From the NCBI GenBank assembly GCA_024276805.1, contig JAJRWJ010000143.1:1-8522 (forward strand): 8,522 nucleotides of DNA. Reading direction: 5' to 3'. The position numbers were made by a program, and so were the translations under genes. Positions 1 through 6,611 of the stretch are shown here, in pieces. Below the pieces are notes generated by a model. That model was given only the letters and a program-made list of their open reading frames with translations. It did not search any database and was not told the DNA's origin. Numbering within the stretch: position 1 is the first letter of the stretch; each line of letters opens with the position of its first letter. This DNA comes from Gammaproteobacteria bacterium. Its GTDB lineage: Bacteria; Pseudomonadota; Gammaproteobacteria; Methylococcales; Methylomonadaceae.

Positions 1-34
1 ATCATTTACAGTCATGGCTTGACAAAGGGCTGGA

Positions 35-1417
35 TCAACTGCACTTCAAATGGTGCTTCTGGACTCGGTAGCGCAAGGTCTCCCGCGTGGTTCCCAGCAT
101 TCTGGCGGCCGCTGTGACATTGTTGCCGGTGCGATCCAGCACTTCCTGAATGATATATTTTTCCATATCCTGCAGAGTCAACGAGCCGTCCAGAGGCAGA
201 AAAACCCCGTTTCCCGGGGCGACTGGCGGTGGTCCGTCTACCTGGCTGGGCAACTGCAGCCACTGCTCAGGAAAAACATCACCATTTGCCAGCAGCACAC
301 AGCGCTCGATGATGTTGCGCAGTTCGCGAATATTGCCCGGCCAGTGGTAATCTTGCAATTTTGTCCAGACGCTTGGGGGAACTGTCCTGATATTCTTACC
401 GAATTTGGCATTGTTTTCCGCGATAAAAAACAGTACCAAATCCTGCAGATCCTCCAGACGTTCCCGCAATGGCGGTATATGCAGGTTGATCACATTGAGA
501 CGATGATACAGATCCTGTCTGAAATTGCCGTTGCCGACCTCATGCTGCAAATCCTGATTGGTCGCGGCAATGATCTGTACATCGACATCGATTTCCAGTT
601 CCCCGCCCAGGCGGCGTACTCGCAGCTCTTCGACCGCCTTGAGTAATTTCCCCTGCAGCTCCAGATCCATCTCACCTATTTCATCCAGAAACAGGGTGCC
701 GGTATGGGCCTGTTCGAACAAGCCCCGGTGGCGCTTCTTGGCGCCGGTGAATGCGCCCGCTTCATAGCCGAACAATTCGGACTCCAGCAATTCCCTTGGC
801 AGCGCCGCACAATTGATTTCCACCAGTGGTCCTTTGGCGCGCTTTCCCGAGTAGTGCAGCACCCTGGTGACCAAGCCCTTGCCTGTTCCCGTTTCCCCGG
901 TGATAATCAGACTGCTGAATGGCACCTTGGACATTTGTACAACCATGTCGCGCAACAGACACATTGCCGGACTTTTACCGGTCAGCGTATGCACCGAATA
1001 TTTGTCGTTCTGTTCCTGGATCTGATTTTCCAGGCGGCGCTGCGCTCTGGCGCTGCGCGCCGCCCCTTCCACCAGAAGATCGAGTCGCTCCAGTTCACAG
1101 GGTTTTTCGATAAAATCATAAGCACCCAGACGTACTGCCCGGACAGAATCCGCTACCGAGCCATAGCCAGTCAGAAACAGCCACTCGGTGCTGTTCGCCG
1201 CTTCCTTGCAGCTTTCCATAAAGTCCAGGGCATTGCCATCCGGAAGATTCATATCGGACAATATCACCAGCGGCTCGATGAGCTGTTCCTGAATGCATTT
1301 TCCGGCTTCCGCCAAGGTGCTGGCCAGAGTAATTTCCCACCCTTGCTTGGAAAAATGGCGGGCCAGCTCATTGCCCAGCAATTTCTCATCTTCGATGATT
1401 AGCAGACTGTCTCTCAT
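35..1417 (-). CDS. NtrC-family sigma-54-dependent response regulator
   Basis: This 460-residue regulator has all three NtrC-type domains. The receiver domain (about 4-118) has the acidic pair Glu9-Asp10, phospho-acceptor Asp55 in LSDMNLPDG, Thr83 and Lys105. The AAA+ domain (about 144-375) has Walker A GETGTGK (174-180), the sigma-54 contact loop GAFTGA (221-226), Walker B TLFLDEIG (241-248), arginine-finger candidates Arg300 and Arg306 in FRQDLYHR, and sensor 2 WPGNIRELRN (359-368). A C-terminal Fis-type helix-turn-helix lies at about 431-456 (NNVTAAARMLGTTRETLRYR). All catalytic residues needed to open a sigma-54 promoter are present. The start overlaps the kinase stop as ATGA, and no good ribosome binding site is seen, so translation is probably coupled to the kinase. 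The most economical target is the neighbouring hyf-like operon, whose promoter is outside the window; this is inferred from adjacency only. The nearest described relatives are NtrC, ZraR, AtoC and HydG types, which I cannot separate here. Confidence 0.94.
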   Translation of the reverse strand: MRDSLLIIEDEKLLGNELARHFSKQGWEITLASTLAEAGKCIQEQLIEPLVILSDMNLPDGNALDFMESCKEAANSTEWLFLTGYGSVADSVRAVRLGAYDFIEKPCELERLDLLVEGAARSARAQRRLENQIQEQNDKYSVHTLTGKSPAMCLLRDMVVQMSKVPFSSLIITGETGTGKGLVTRVLHYSGKRAKGPLVEINCAALPRELLESELFGYEAGAFTGAKKRHRGLFEQAHTGTLFLDEIGEMDLELQGKLLKAVEELRVRRLGGELEIDVDVQIIAATNQDLQHEVGNGNFRQDLYHRLNVINLHIPPLRERLEDLQDLVLFFIAENNAKFGKNIRTVPPSVWTKLQDYHWPGNIRELRNIIERCVLLANGDVFPEQWLQLPSQVDGPPPVAPGNGVFLPLDGSLTLQDMEKYIIQEVLDRTGNNVTAAARMLGTTRETLRYRVQKHHLKCS

Positions 1418-2862
1418 TCGCTATAGGGTAAAGTCAGGGACGCACAAGCATGGCCCCGGCTGTCGTTTTGTAATTCCAGTCTGCCACCATGGGATTTTGC
1501 AAAGCGCTGCACCATCGGCAATCCCAGACCTGTGCCGTGCTCCCTGTAGCTGGCAAACAACCTGACACCCTGTTCCAGCAGCTCCTCCGGAAAAGCCGCA
1601 CCGCTATCGGTGATTTTGAAGAACAACCAGTCTTTGCGGCGCATTACCCGAAGCTTTACCGTGCCCGCCTGATCTCCGATCGACTGAATGGCATTGAGCA
1701 ACAGATTCAACAAGGCCTGGCGCAATTCATTCTCCGGCAAAAAAACAGTCAGATTATTCTCAACCTGGTATTGCAGCGCAATATTTTCCTGAGTCTGATA
1801 TTTCAGCAGTGTCATCAGCTCATCGATCAATTTATACAAATCGATGTGCCGCGCTTTTTCCGGAACCTGTCTGGAATAGGCCAGCAGATCATTGAGACGC
1901 CCGGTCAGGCGCTTTACTTCCTGATTGACCATTTGCAGACGTTCGGCCTGCTCTGTATCGCGGCTTTCATTGTACATGTTCTCCAGTGCCAGTTGAATGC
2001 CGGCCAGCGGATTGCGCAGCTCATGGGCGGTGCTGGCGGCCAGTTCACCCACGGCCGCCAGCCGTTCCGCACGGGCCAGACTATGGCTCTGCTCCAGCAG
2101 GGTATGGGTCGCCTGGTGTATTTCTTTTTCCAGCGTATCGGTATGGGTGCGGTGCTCCTCCTCCAGTTCCGACAGCCGGGTAACCAATTCATTGTAGTTA
2201 TTGAACAATGGCTGCATGACCGAATCGACGTCAATATCCTGAATAGGGCGCCTTTCCCCCTTCACCAGATTGGAGAACAATTCCTCGAGCGCCCTAATCG
2301 GTGTAACAACCTGGCGATTTAGAAAAAAATAGCTGTATATCAATGCAATAACAAATATACAGAAAGGAATGACGATGGCCAATTGCAACTCCAGTTGACT
2401 GTCTGAATAAACCTCAGTCAACAATTCCTCCTCTTCGTGGATTTGCTGCAGCAAGACTTTTCGTGACAATTCCAGCGCCTTGATCTGATCCAGCTGATTT
2501 CCCTCCCCGACACCGACCAGCAGGCTTTGCAATTCCTGTAGCGCCTGCCGAGCATCCTGGCCAAACAGGACCTGGTTCTCCAGCAAACTCAGTATTTGCT
2601 GACGCAGCTCCATCTGCGCCTGCTGAAGCGGCACATCAGCCACGGAAGTGGATACCGCCGCCAGCTTCTGTTTGTTCAGCAATGCAAATACCAGCTGCTG
2701 AAGCTGATGCCCTTGCTTGATATCCTGTTTGATGGTATCGATGCGCTGCAGATTTCTCCAGGTCATCCCCCCGAGGGCGAACAACTCGATCAACACCAGC
2801 GATCCCAACACCAAAGCGATAATGACAAAAGGGCGGTAGATTGGTTTGTATTCTTTACGCAT
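1414..2862 (-). CDS. NtrB-type membrane sensor histidine kinase
   Basis: The 482-residue protein should sense a signal outside the inner membrane and phosphorylate the regulator encoded next to it. Order: a short basic N-terminus; membrane helix 1 at about 12-31; a periplasmic region at about 32-158, rich in Leu and Gln, without cysteine and apparently all helical; membrane helix 2 at about 159-181; a HAMP-like linker at about 182-236; a coiled coil at about 227-268; the dimerisation/phospho-acceptor domain with His280 in STAHELRNPLAGI; and the ATPase domain with N-box ELRQALLNLLLNAIQ (379-392), G1 box DSGAA (419-423), an F-box at about 435, and G2 box GTGLGLPMV (443-451). The second glycine of the usual DxGxG is Ala423. 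The ATG at 2862 is the natural start, but its ribosome binding site is weak. The stop overlaps the regulator start as ATGA. The signal cannot be read from sequence. I give no gene symbol because many paralogues look alike. Confidence 0.92.
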   Translation of the reverse strand: MRKEYKPIYRPFVIIALVLGSLVLIELFALGGMTWRNLQRIDTIKQDIKQGHQLQQLVFALLNKQKLAAVSTSVADVPLQQAQMELRQQILSLLENQVLFGQDARQALQELQSLLVGVGEGNQLDQIKALELSRKVLLQQIHEEEELLTEVYSDSQLELQLAIVIPFCIFVIALIYSYFFLNRQVVTPIRALEELFSNLVKGERRPIQDIDVDSVMQPLFNNYNELVTRLSELEEEHRTHTDTLEKEIHQATHTLLEQSHSLARAERLAAVGELAASTAHELRNPLAGIQLALENMYNESRDTEQAERLQMVNQEVKRLTGRLNDLLAYSRQVPEKARHIDLYKLIDELMTLLKYQTQENIALQYQVENNLTVFLPENELRQALLNLLLNAIQSIGDQAGTVKLRVMRRKDWLFFKITDSGAAFPEELLEQGVRLFASYREHGTGLGLPMVQRFAKSHGGRLELQNDSRGHACASLTLPYSE

Positions 2863-2878
2863 CGATGCGCAATCTCAC

Positions 2879-2884
2879 TTTATA
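2879..2884 (-). promoter_or_regulatory. Weak -10 candidate for the kinase/regulator unit
   Basis: TATAAA on the minus strand lies 16 bases before the kinase ATG and matches the sigma-70 -10 consensus at five of six bases. No good -35 hexamer sits 16-18 bases upstream (ATGCTG or TGCTGA), and the implied leader would be only about 10 bases. Two terminator-like structures upstream make a separate promoter in 2863-2940 likely, but this exact box is uncertain. Confidence 0.25.
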
Positions 2885-2940
2885 CTCTTCGCATGTGACA
2901 TCAGCATTTCGGTGCTTCATTTTTTTGTCGGGGGCAAGGT

Positions 2941-2979
2941 GAAAAAACGCCGCTGTAGCAATCTACAGCAAGTTTTTTC
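2941..2979. repeat. Symmetric hairpin with A6/T6 arms; possible bidirectional terminator or operator
   Basis: The two ends GAAAAAAC (2941-2948) and GTTTTTTC (2972-2979) are perfect inverted repeats. Inside, GCTGTAG and CTACAGC form a second perfect 7-base stem around a 4-base loop. The connecting bases (GCC against AA on the plus strand) leave a small internal loop; on the minus-strand RNA two U-G wobbles could close most of it. Either strand gives a stem followed within 3-4 bases by six T. It could be a second terminator behind the one at 2995-3040, or a protein-binding palindrome before the kinase gene. The structure is visible; the role is inferred. Confidence 0.55.
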
Positions 2980-2994
2980 AACGTAGCCATCGGC

Positions 2995-3040
2995 AAAAAA
3001 AGGGCTGCCGGGGTAATGAAAATTCATGACCAATCAGCCC
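2995..3040 (-). terminator. Intrinsic terminator of the hyf-like operon
   Basis: On the minus strand GGGCTG (3040-3035) pairs with CAGCCC (3007-3002). Inside it GGT/ACC and ATGA/TCAT extend the stem around small internal loops and an ATTT apical loop. Seven T follow immediately (3001-2995). The hairpin begins 11 bases after the HyfI stop. Position, perfect outer stem and U-run together make this a typical Rho-independent terminator, separating the complex operon from the two-component genes. Confidence 0.8.
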
Positions 3041-3051
3041 GTTACTGACCA

Positions 3052-3558
3052 TTATCGCATCATGCCCAGCAAACCTTTGATCAGCATTTCCGGTGATGGT
3101 GGACAACCGGGGATCACGACATCGACCGGAATGACATTGGCGACGGCGCCGCAGCTCGCATAGGAAACACCGAATTCCCCACCGCAGGCGGCGCAGTCAC
3201 CTGCGGCGATGACCCACTTGGGGTTGGGCGTCGCTTCATAGGTGCGCAGCAGGGCGGTCTGCATGTGTCGTGATACCGGCCCTGTCACCAGCAACACATC
3301 GGCGTGTCGCGGCGAGGCGACAAAATGGATGCCAAACCGCTCAACATCGTAAAAGGGATTGTTCAGTGCATGTATCTCCAGTTCGCAGCCATTGCAGGAG
3401 CCGGCATCCACTTCGCGTATCGCCAGACTGCCGGAAAAATACTTGTCGATATGTCGTTTTACCTCGATGCCCAGCTGCTCCAGTTCAGATTGCTTCGGCT
3501 TCCTGAAGCGCTCGGTGACGACGCCTGTTTTCAGGGTTTTTACAAAAAGTCTCAACAT
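3052..3558 (-). CDS. hyfI: HyfI-like small subunit (NuoB family) with [4Fe-4S] cysteine set
   Basis: This 168-residue protein of the NuoB / hydrogenase small-subunit family pairs with the large subunit and normally carries the proximal [4Fe-4S] cluster next to the active site. It is shorter than E. coli HyfI (about 250 residues, from memory) and lacks a C-terminal extension, as in compact group-4 small subunits. Cluster ligand candidates are Cys55 and Cys58 in AGSCNGCELE, Cys122 in AAGDCAACGG and Cys152 in IPGCPPSP. Two further cysteines, Cys125 and Cys136, are also present. The N-terminus LFVKTLKTGVVTERFRKP is amphipathic and basic, as often seen in HyfI/HycG where it contacts the membrane arm. 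The start at 3558 follows AGGA (3569-3566) with a 7-base gap; this site overlaps the HyfG stop codon, so translation is probably coupled. It is the last gene of the operon, 11 bases before a terminator. The intact cluster motif implies that electrons still reach the large-subunit interface. Confidence 0.93.
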   Translation of the reverse strand: MLRLFVKTLKTGVVTERFRKPKQSELEQLGIEVKRHIDKYFSGSLAIREVDAGSCNGCELEIHALNNPFYDVERFGIHFVASPRHADVLLVTGPVSRHMQTALLRTYEATPNPKWVIAAGDCAACGGEFGVSYASCGAVANVIPVDVVIPGCPPSPEMLIKGLLGMMR

Positions 3559-3567
3559 TGTATTGTC

Positions 3568-5151
3568 CTATAGATCGTGTCCGGAATAAGAGCCGTTCAA
3601 TGATTTATTGCACACCGGAAAATCCGGCACGCTATTGTTCAGTACAATTTTTTCCAGCAGCGGCCAGTTCACGACGCTCGGATCCCGTGGATAGAAGCGG
3701 GCAATCTGGTTGTTGTCATCAAAGCGCACAAAAGTGACGATTTCCCCCCGCCAGCCTTCGATAATGCCGATGCCTTCACTGTCTGCGGCGGGTGTTTGCC
3801 AGGGCGTCTGTATCACGCCGGCAGGCAATTGTTCCAGCATTTGCCTCAGCAACTTTATCGAAGCAAAAATCTCCCTGACCCGCACCCAAAGTCTGGAGGC
3901 GACATCCCCCTGACTTTCCACGATGACCTCGAAATTCAGCCGCTCATAAGGCAGACAGGGCGCATCCCGTCGGGCATCGAGATCCTGACCGCTGGCACGG
4001 CCGACATAACCCACCGCGGAAAATGCCGCGGCGGTTTTTTCCGACAACCAGCCGGCAGTGAGCAACCGGTCTTCCAGGGAAGAGTTGAGATCCAGCGCCG
4101 GTAGAATTTCATCCAGTTCCTTACGCAATGCCTTCAATTCCTGGCGCATGGTTGCCCGCGCCTCGTCTGTCAGCGAGCAACTGACGCCACCTGGGACGAT
4201 GCAGTCCATCAACAGCCGATGCGCAAAAAACTGCCTGTTGCTGCGCAGCCACAGTTCCCGCAGACGGGTGAACTGCATCTGCGCGAAAGCGAAGCCGACA
4301 TCATTGCAAATGGCGCCAATATCGCCCATATGATTGGCGATCCGTTCCCGTTCGTTCAAAATACCGCGTATAAATGCCGCATGAGGGGATATGGCAATGC
4401 CTGCCGCCTGCTCCATCGCCCGACATGCCGCCCAGCTGTGCGCAACGGTACTGTCCCCGGAAATACGACCGGCCAGGCGCGCCAGTTGTTCCGGGGTTCT
4501 GCCTTCGGCGGTTTTTTCGATGCCCTTGTGCACATAGCCGAGGCGTTCCTCAAGATTCAATACCGTTTCCCCGACCGCCTGAAAACGAAAGTGCCCCGGC
4601 TCGATGATCCCGGCATGCACCGGTCCGACCGGAATTTCGTAGACGCCGGCGCCCCTGCCCTTGACGAACTGATAATCCATGTCCGGCGCTGTCACCGGCT
4701 CCGGATCGCCAGACAAGGGAAAGTCCTTGCGTAGCGGGTACTGATGTTTTTTCCATGCCTTGTGCCGCAGCCAGGGACGATTGTCGGGATGGTCGAGAAA
4801 ATGTATTCCGAACATATCCTGGGCATGCCGTTCACTGCGGTTGGCTGCCGGGTACACGGTTGCCTGCGAGGGTAATTCCGTATTGCTTTCGGGCACCGAA
4901 GTCCGCAACAGCAGAAAGTCTCCCCGCACGGCAAACAGCGTATTCAATTCATACTGTCCGGAATGCTGTTCCGCCCAACCGGACACCCAGCGCGCGGACA
5001 GCCCTTGAGCCAGTTCCGCAGCGCTCCGCCAGTGCTTTGCGGGTATTTGCCAGAGCGGCATGGTCGCCAGGGCACTGACTTCGACCTGTATATGCTGTTT
5101 TTTCAGCTCTGCGAGGAATTCAGCCCGCCAGTTTGATTCACGATGACTCAT
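3568..5151 (-). CDS. hyfG: HyfG-like fused NuoC/NuoD large subunit lacking the NiFe ligands (Ehr-type)
   Basis: This 527-residue soluble protein is expected on the cytoplasmic face of the membrane. Residues 10-150 are a NuoC-like domain, with ERHAQDMFGIHFLDHPDNRPW (107-127, minus its ends) and YPLRKDFPL (138-146). Residues 165-527 are a NuoD / [NiFe]-hydrogenase large-subunit domain, with EIPVGPVHAGIIEPGHFRF (172-190) and LGYVHKGIEK (204-213). The fusion is normal for HycE/HyfG. What is not normal is the active site. The first motif, CxxC in hydrogenases, reads RISGDSTVAH (229-238), with Ser231 and Ser234 replacing both cysteines. The C-terminal DPCxxC is absent; the end reads VPDFPVCNKSLNGSYSGHDL with a lone Cys514. 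There is no tail for maturation protease cleavage. It therefore should not bind Ni-Fe or make hydrogen; its substrate is unknown. The frame is open to 5265, but the ATG at 5151 overlaps the HyfF stop as ATGA, follows GGGAG (5165-5161), and begins the NuoC-like domain at the right distance. Confidence 0.92.
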   Translation of the reverse strand: MSHRESNWRAEFLAELKKQHIQVEVSALATMPLWQIPAKHWRSAAELAQGLSARWVSGWAEQHSGQYELNTLFAVRGDFLLLRTSVPESNTELPSQATVYPAANRSERHAQDMFGIHFLDHPDNRPWLRHKAWKKHQYPLRKDFPLSGDPEPVTAPDMDYQFVKGRGAGVYEIPVGPVHAGIIEPGHFRFQAVGETVLNLEERLGYVHKGIEKTAEGRTPEQLARLAGRISGDSTVAHSWAACRAMEQAAGIAISPHAAFIRGILNERERIANHMGDIGAICNDVGFAFAQMQFTRLRELWLRSNRQFFAHRLLMDCIVPGGVSCSLTDEARATMRQELKALRKELDEILPALDLNSSLEDRLLTAGWLSEKTAAAFSAVGYVGRASGQDLDARRDAPCLPYERLNFEVIVESQGDVASRLWVRVREIFASIKLLRQMLEQLPAGVIQTPWQTPAADSEGIGIIEGWRGEIVTFVRFDDNNQIARFYPRDPSVVNWPLLEKIVLNNSVPDFPVCNKSLNGSYSGHDL

Positions 5152-6611
5152 AACGGTGCGCTCCCGGAAATTAAAACGGTTGCCTGGGAAAACCAGTTGG
5201 CCAGAAAGCCTGGAATCGCCAGTCCCATCCACAACACCAGCGCCAGATGTATCATTACCGGCCATAGATTGGCCTGTACCGGTTGCTGACCCGCAGGCCG
5301 CGCACCATAGACCATCGGCTGGACATTTCTGAACAGGCCGGCGCAGGCCAGGCCGATGCCCAGCAGCAGCAAGGGGGTCAGCCAGGGATAACTGTGCATG
5401 GTCGCCAGCAGCACCAGAAATTCACTGGTGAACACGCCAAAAGGCGGAAACCCGGCAATGGCAAGGGTTCCGATCAGCAGTCCCCAGCCGACCTTGGGCT
5501 GGGTGTTGATCAGGCCGCGTATTTTTTCGATGCTTTGCGTCCCGGCGATTTGCGCGGCATGCCCGACGGTGACGAAAATTGCCGATTTGGTCAATGAATG
5601 GACGGTCATGTGCAGCAAGGCGGCAAATGTGGAAAATGGCGTGCCGATGCCAAAGGCGAAGGTCATCAGGCCCATGTGTTCGATCGAGGAATAGCTGAAC
5701 AGCCGCTTGATGTCCTTCTGGCGATGCAAAAACACCGCCGCCACCAGAAAAGACAACAGTCCAAAGCCCATCATCAGATACCCGGCTATATGGGATTGCG
5801 TGGAACCGTCGACCAGCATTTTGTTGCGCACCACCGCATACAAGGCATCGTTCAGCAGCAACCCGGACAACACCGCGGACATCGGTGTCGGGCCTTCGGA
5901 ATGCGCATCCGGCAGCCAGTTGTGCAAGGGCACCAGACCAATCTTGGTACCGTAGCCAACCAACATGAAGACAAAGGCGATTTCCAGAATTTCCGGATTG
6001 AGCTGAGCGGCATTTTCAAACAATACCGACCATAACAGCGCGGTTTCCGCATCACCGGACTGTATCGCCGCGTAATACAATAAAATCGTCCCGAACAGCG
6101 CCTGGGCGATGCCGACGCCACAGAGAATAAAATATTTCCAGGCCGCCTCGATGGATTCCGGGGTGCGATACAGGCTGACCAGCAACACAGTGGCCAGGGT
6201 CGCACCCTCCATGGATACCCACATGATGCCCATATTGTTGGTGGTCAGAACCAGATACATGGCCAGCATGAAACCCTGATACATCGAATAGTACAATTTC
6301 AGGCGTTTGTCGGTGAGTTTGCCCAGTTCCCTTTCATGACGCATATAAGGCGCTGAACAAATCGAGGTGGTCAAACCAACAAAAGCGGTCAGTACAATCA
6401 GGTATACATTGAACGAATCGATAATGAAAAACCGGCTACCCGACAGAATTGTGCCGGAATACAACACATTGACCGCCAGCCACAGCGACATAAGCAAAGT
6501 CGCAACATTGAACCAGGTATTGATACGACCGACCCGGGCCTTGTGACCAACCAATGCGAAATAGATGATGCCGACAAAGGGCACGAACAACAACAGATAG
6601 GCAGGAATCAT
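5148..6611 (-). CDS. hyfF: HyfF-like antiporter-type proton channel subunit (NuoL/M/N family)
   Basis: This 487-residue polytopic membrane protein has about 14 hydrophobic helices, the usual size for HyfF and for NuoM/NuoN-type subunits. It should move protons across the inner membrane. The key buried charges are present: Glu135 in WVSMEGATLA, Lys223 in GYGTKIGLVPLHNWLPDAH with His230, the signature HSEGPTPMSAVLSG (237-250), Lys264, the SYSSIEHMG loop (306-314), His338 with Lys342 in HSLTKSAIF, and Glu397 in FTSEFLVLL. By analogy with complex I, the Glu135/Lys223/Lys342 series is the expected proton relay. An in-frame TTG at 6614 would add one residue, but the ATG at 6611 is better placed behind GAGGTGG (6622-6616) and overlaps the HyfE stop as TGATG. 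The stop overlaps the HyfG start as ATGA. The intact relay implies a working ion path even though the hydrogenase active site is lost next door. Confidence 0.93.
   Translation of the reverse strand: MIPAYLLLFVPFVGIIYFALVGHKARVGRINTWFNVATLLMSLWLAVNVLYSGTILSGSRFFIIDSFNVYLIVLTAFVGLTTSICSAPYMRHERELGKLTDKRLKLYYSMYQGFMLAMYLVLTTNNMGIMWVSMEGATLATVLLVSLYRTPESIEAAWKYFILCGVGIAQALFGTILLYYAAIQSGDAETALLWSVLFENAAQLNPEILEIAFVFMLVGYGTKIGLVPLHNWLPDAHSEGPTPMSAVLSGLLLNDALYAVVRNKMLVDGSTQSHIAGYLMMGFGLLSFLVAAVFLHRQKDIKRLFSYSSIEHMGLMTFAFGIGTPFSTFAALLHMTVHSLTKSAIFVTVGHAAQIAGTQSIEKIRGLINTQPKVGWGLLIGTLAIAGFPPFGVFTSEFLVLLATMHSYPWLTPLLLLGIGLACAGLFRNVQPMVYGARPAGQQPVQANLWPVMIHLALVLWMGLAIPGFLANWFSQATVLISGSAPL

Noticed and set aside
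704..1402. 232-codon plus-strand open frame opposite the regulator, and a similar one at 50-646.
   Set aside because: Antisense shadows of the regulator's receiver, AAA+ and C-terminal domains, with no domain signature of their own.
1489..2322. 277-codon plus-strand open frame opposite the kinase gene.
   Set aside because: It is antisense to a complete, motif-rich kinase, has no recognisable domain, and its Gln-rich composition mirrors the codons of the real gene.
3035..3051. Possible sigma-54 promoter on the minus strand (TGG...GC with 10-base spacing).
   Set aside because: Only the GG/GC core matches; it lies in the terminator stem directly after the HyfI stop, and the -24 and -12 flanks are poor.
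2901..3095. Ten-base direct repeat TCAGCATTTC at 2901-2910 and 3081-3090.
   Set aside because: One copy is inside HyfI coding sequence and the other intergenic; a single short match like this can arise by chance and no further copies were noticed.
5152..5265. Longer HyfG starting at 5265.
   Set aside because: The added 38 residues overlap the HyfF C-terminus and match nothing in the NuoC domain; the ATG at 5151 has ATGA coupling and a GGGAG site.
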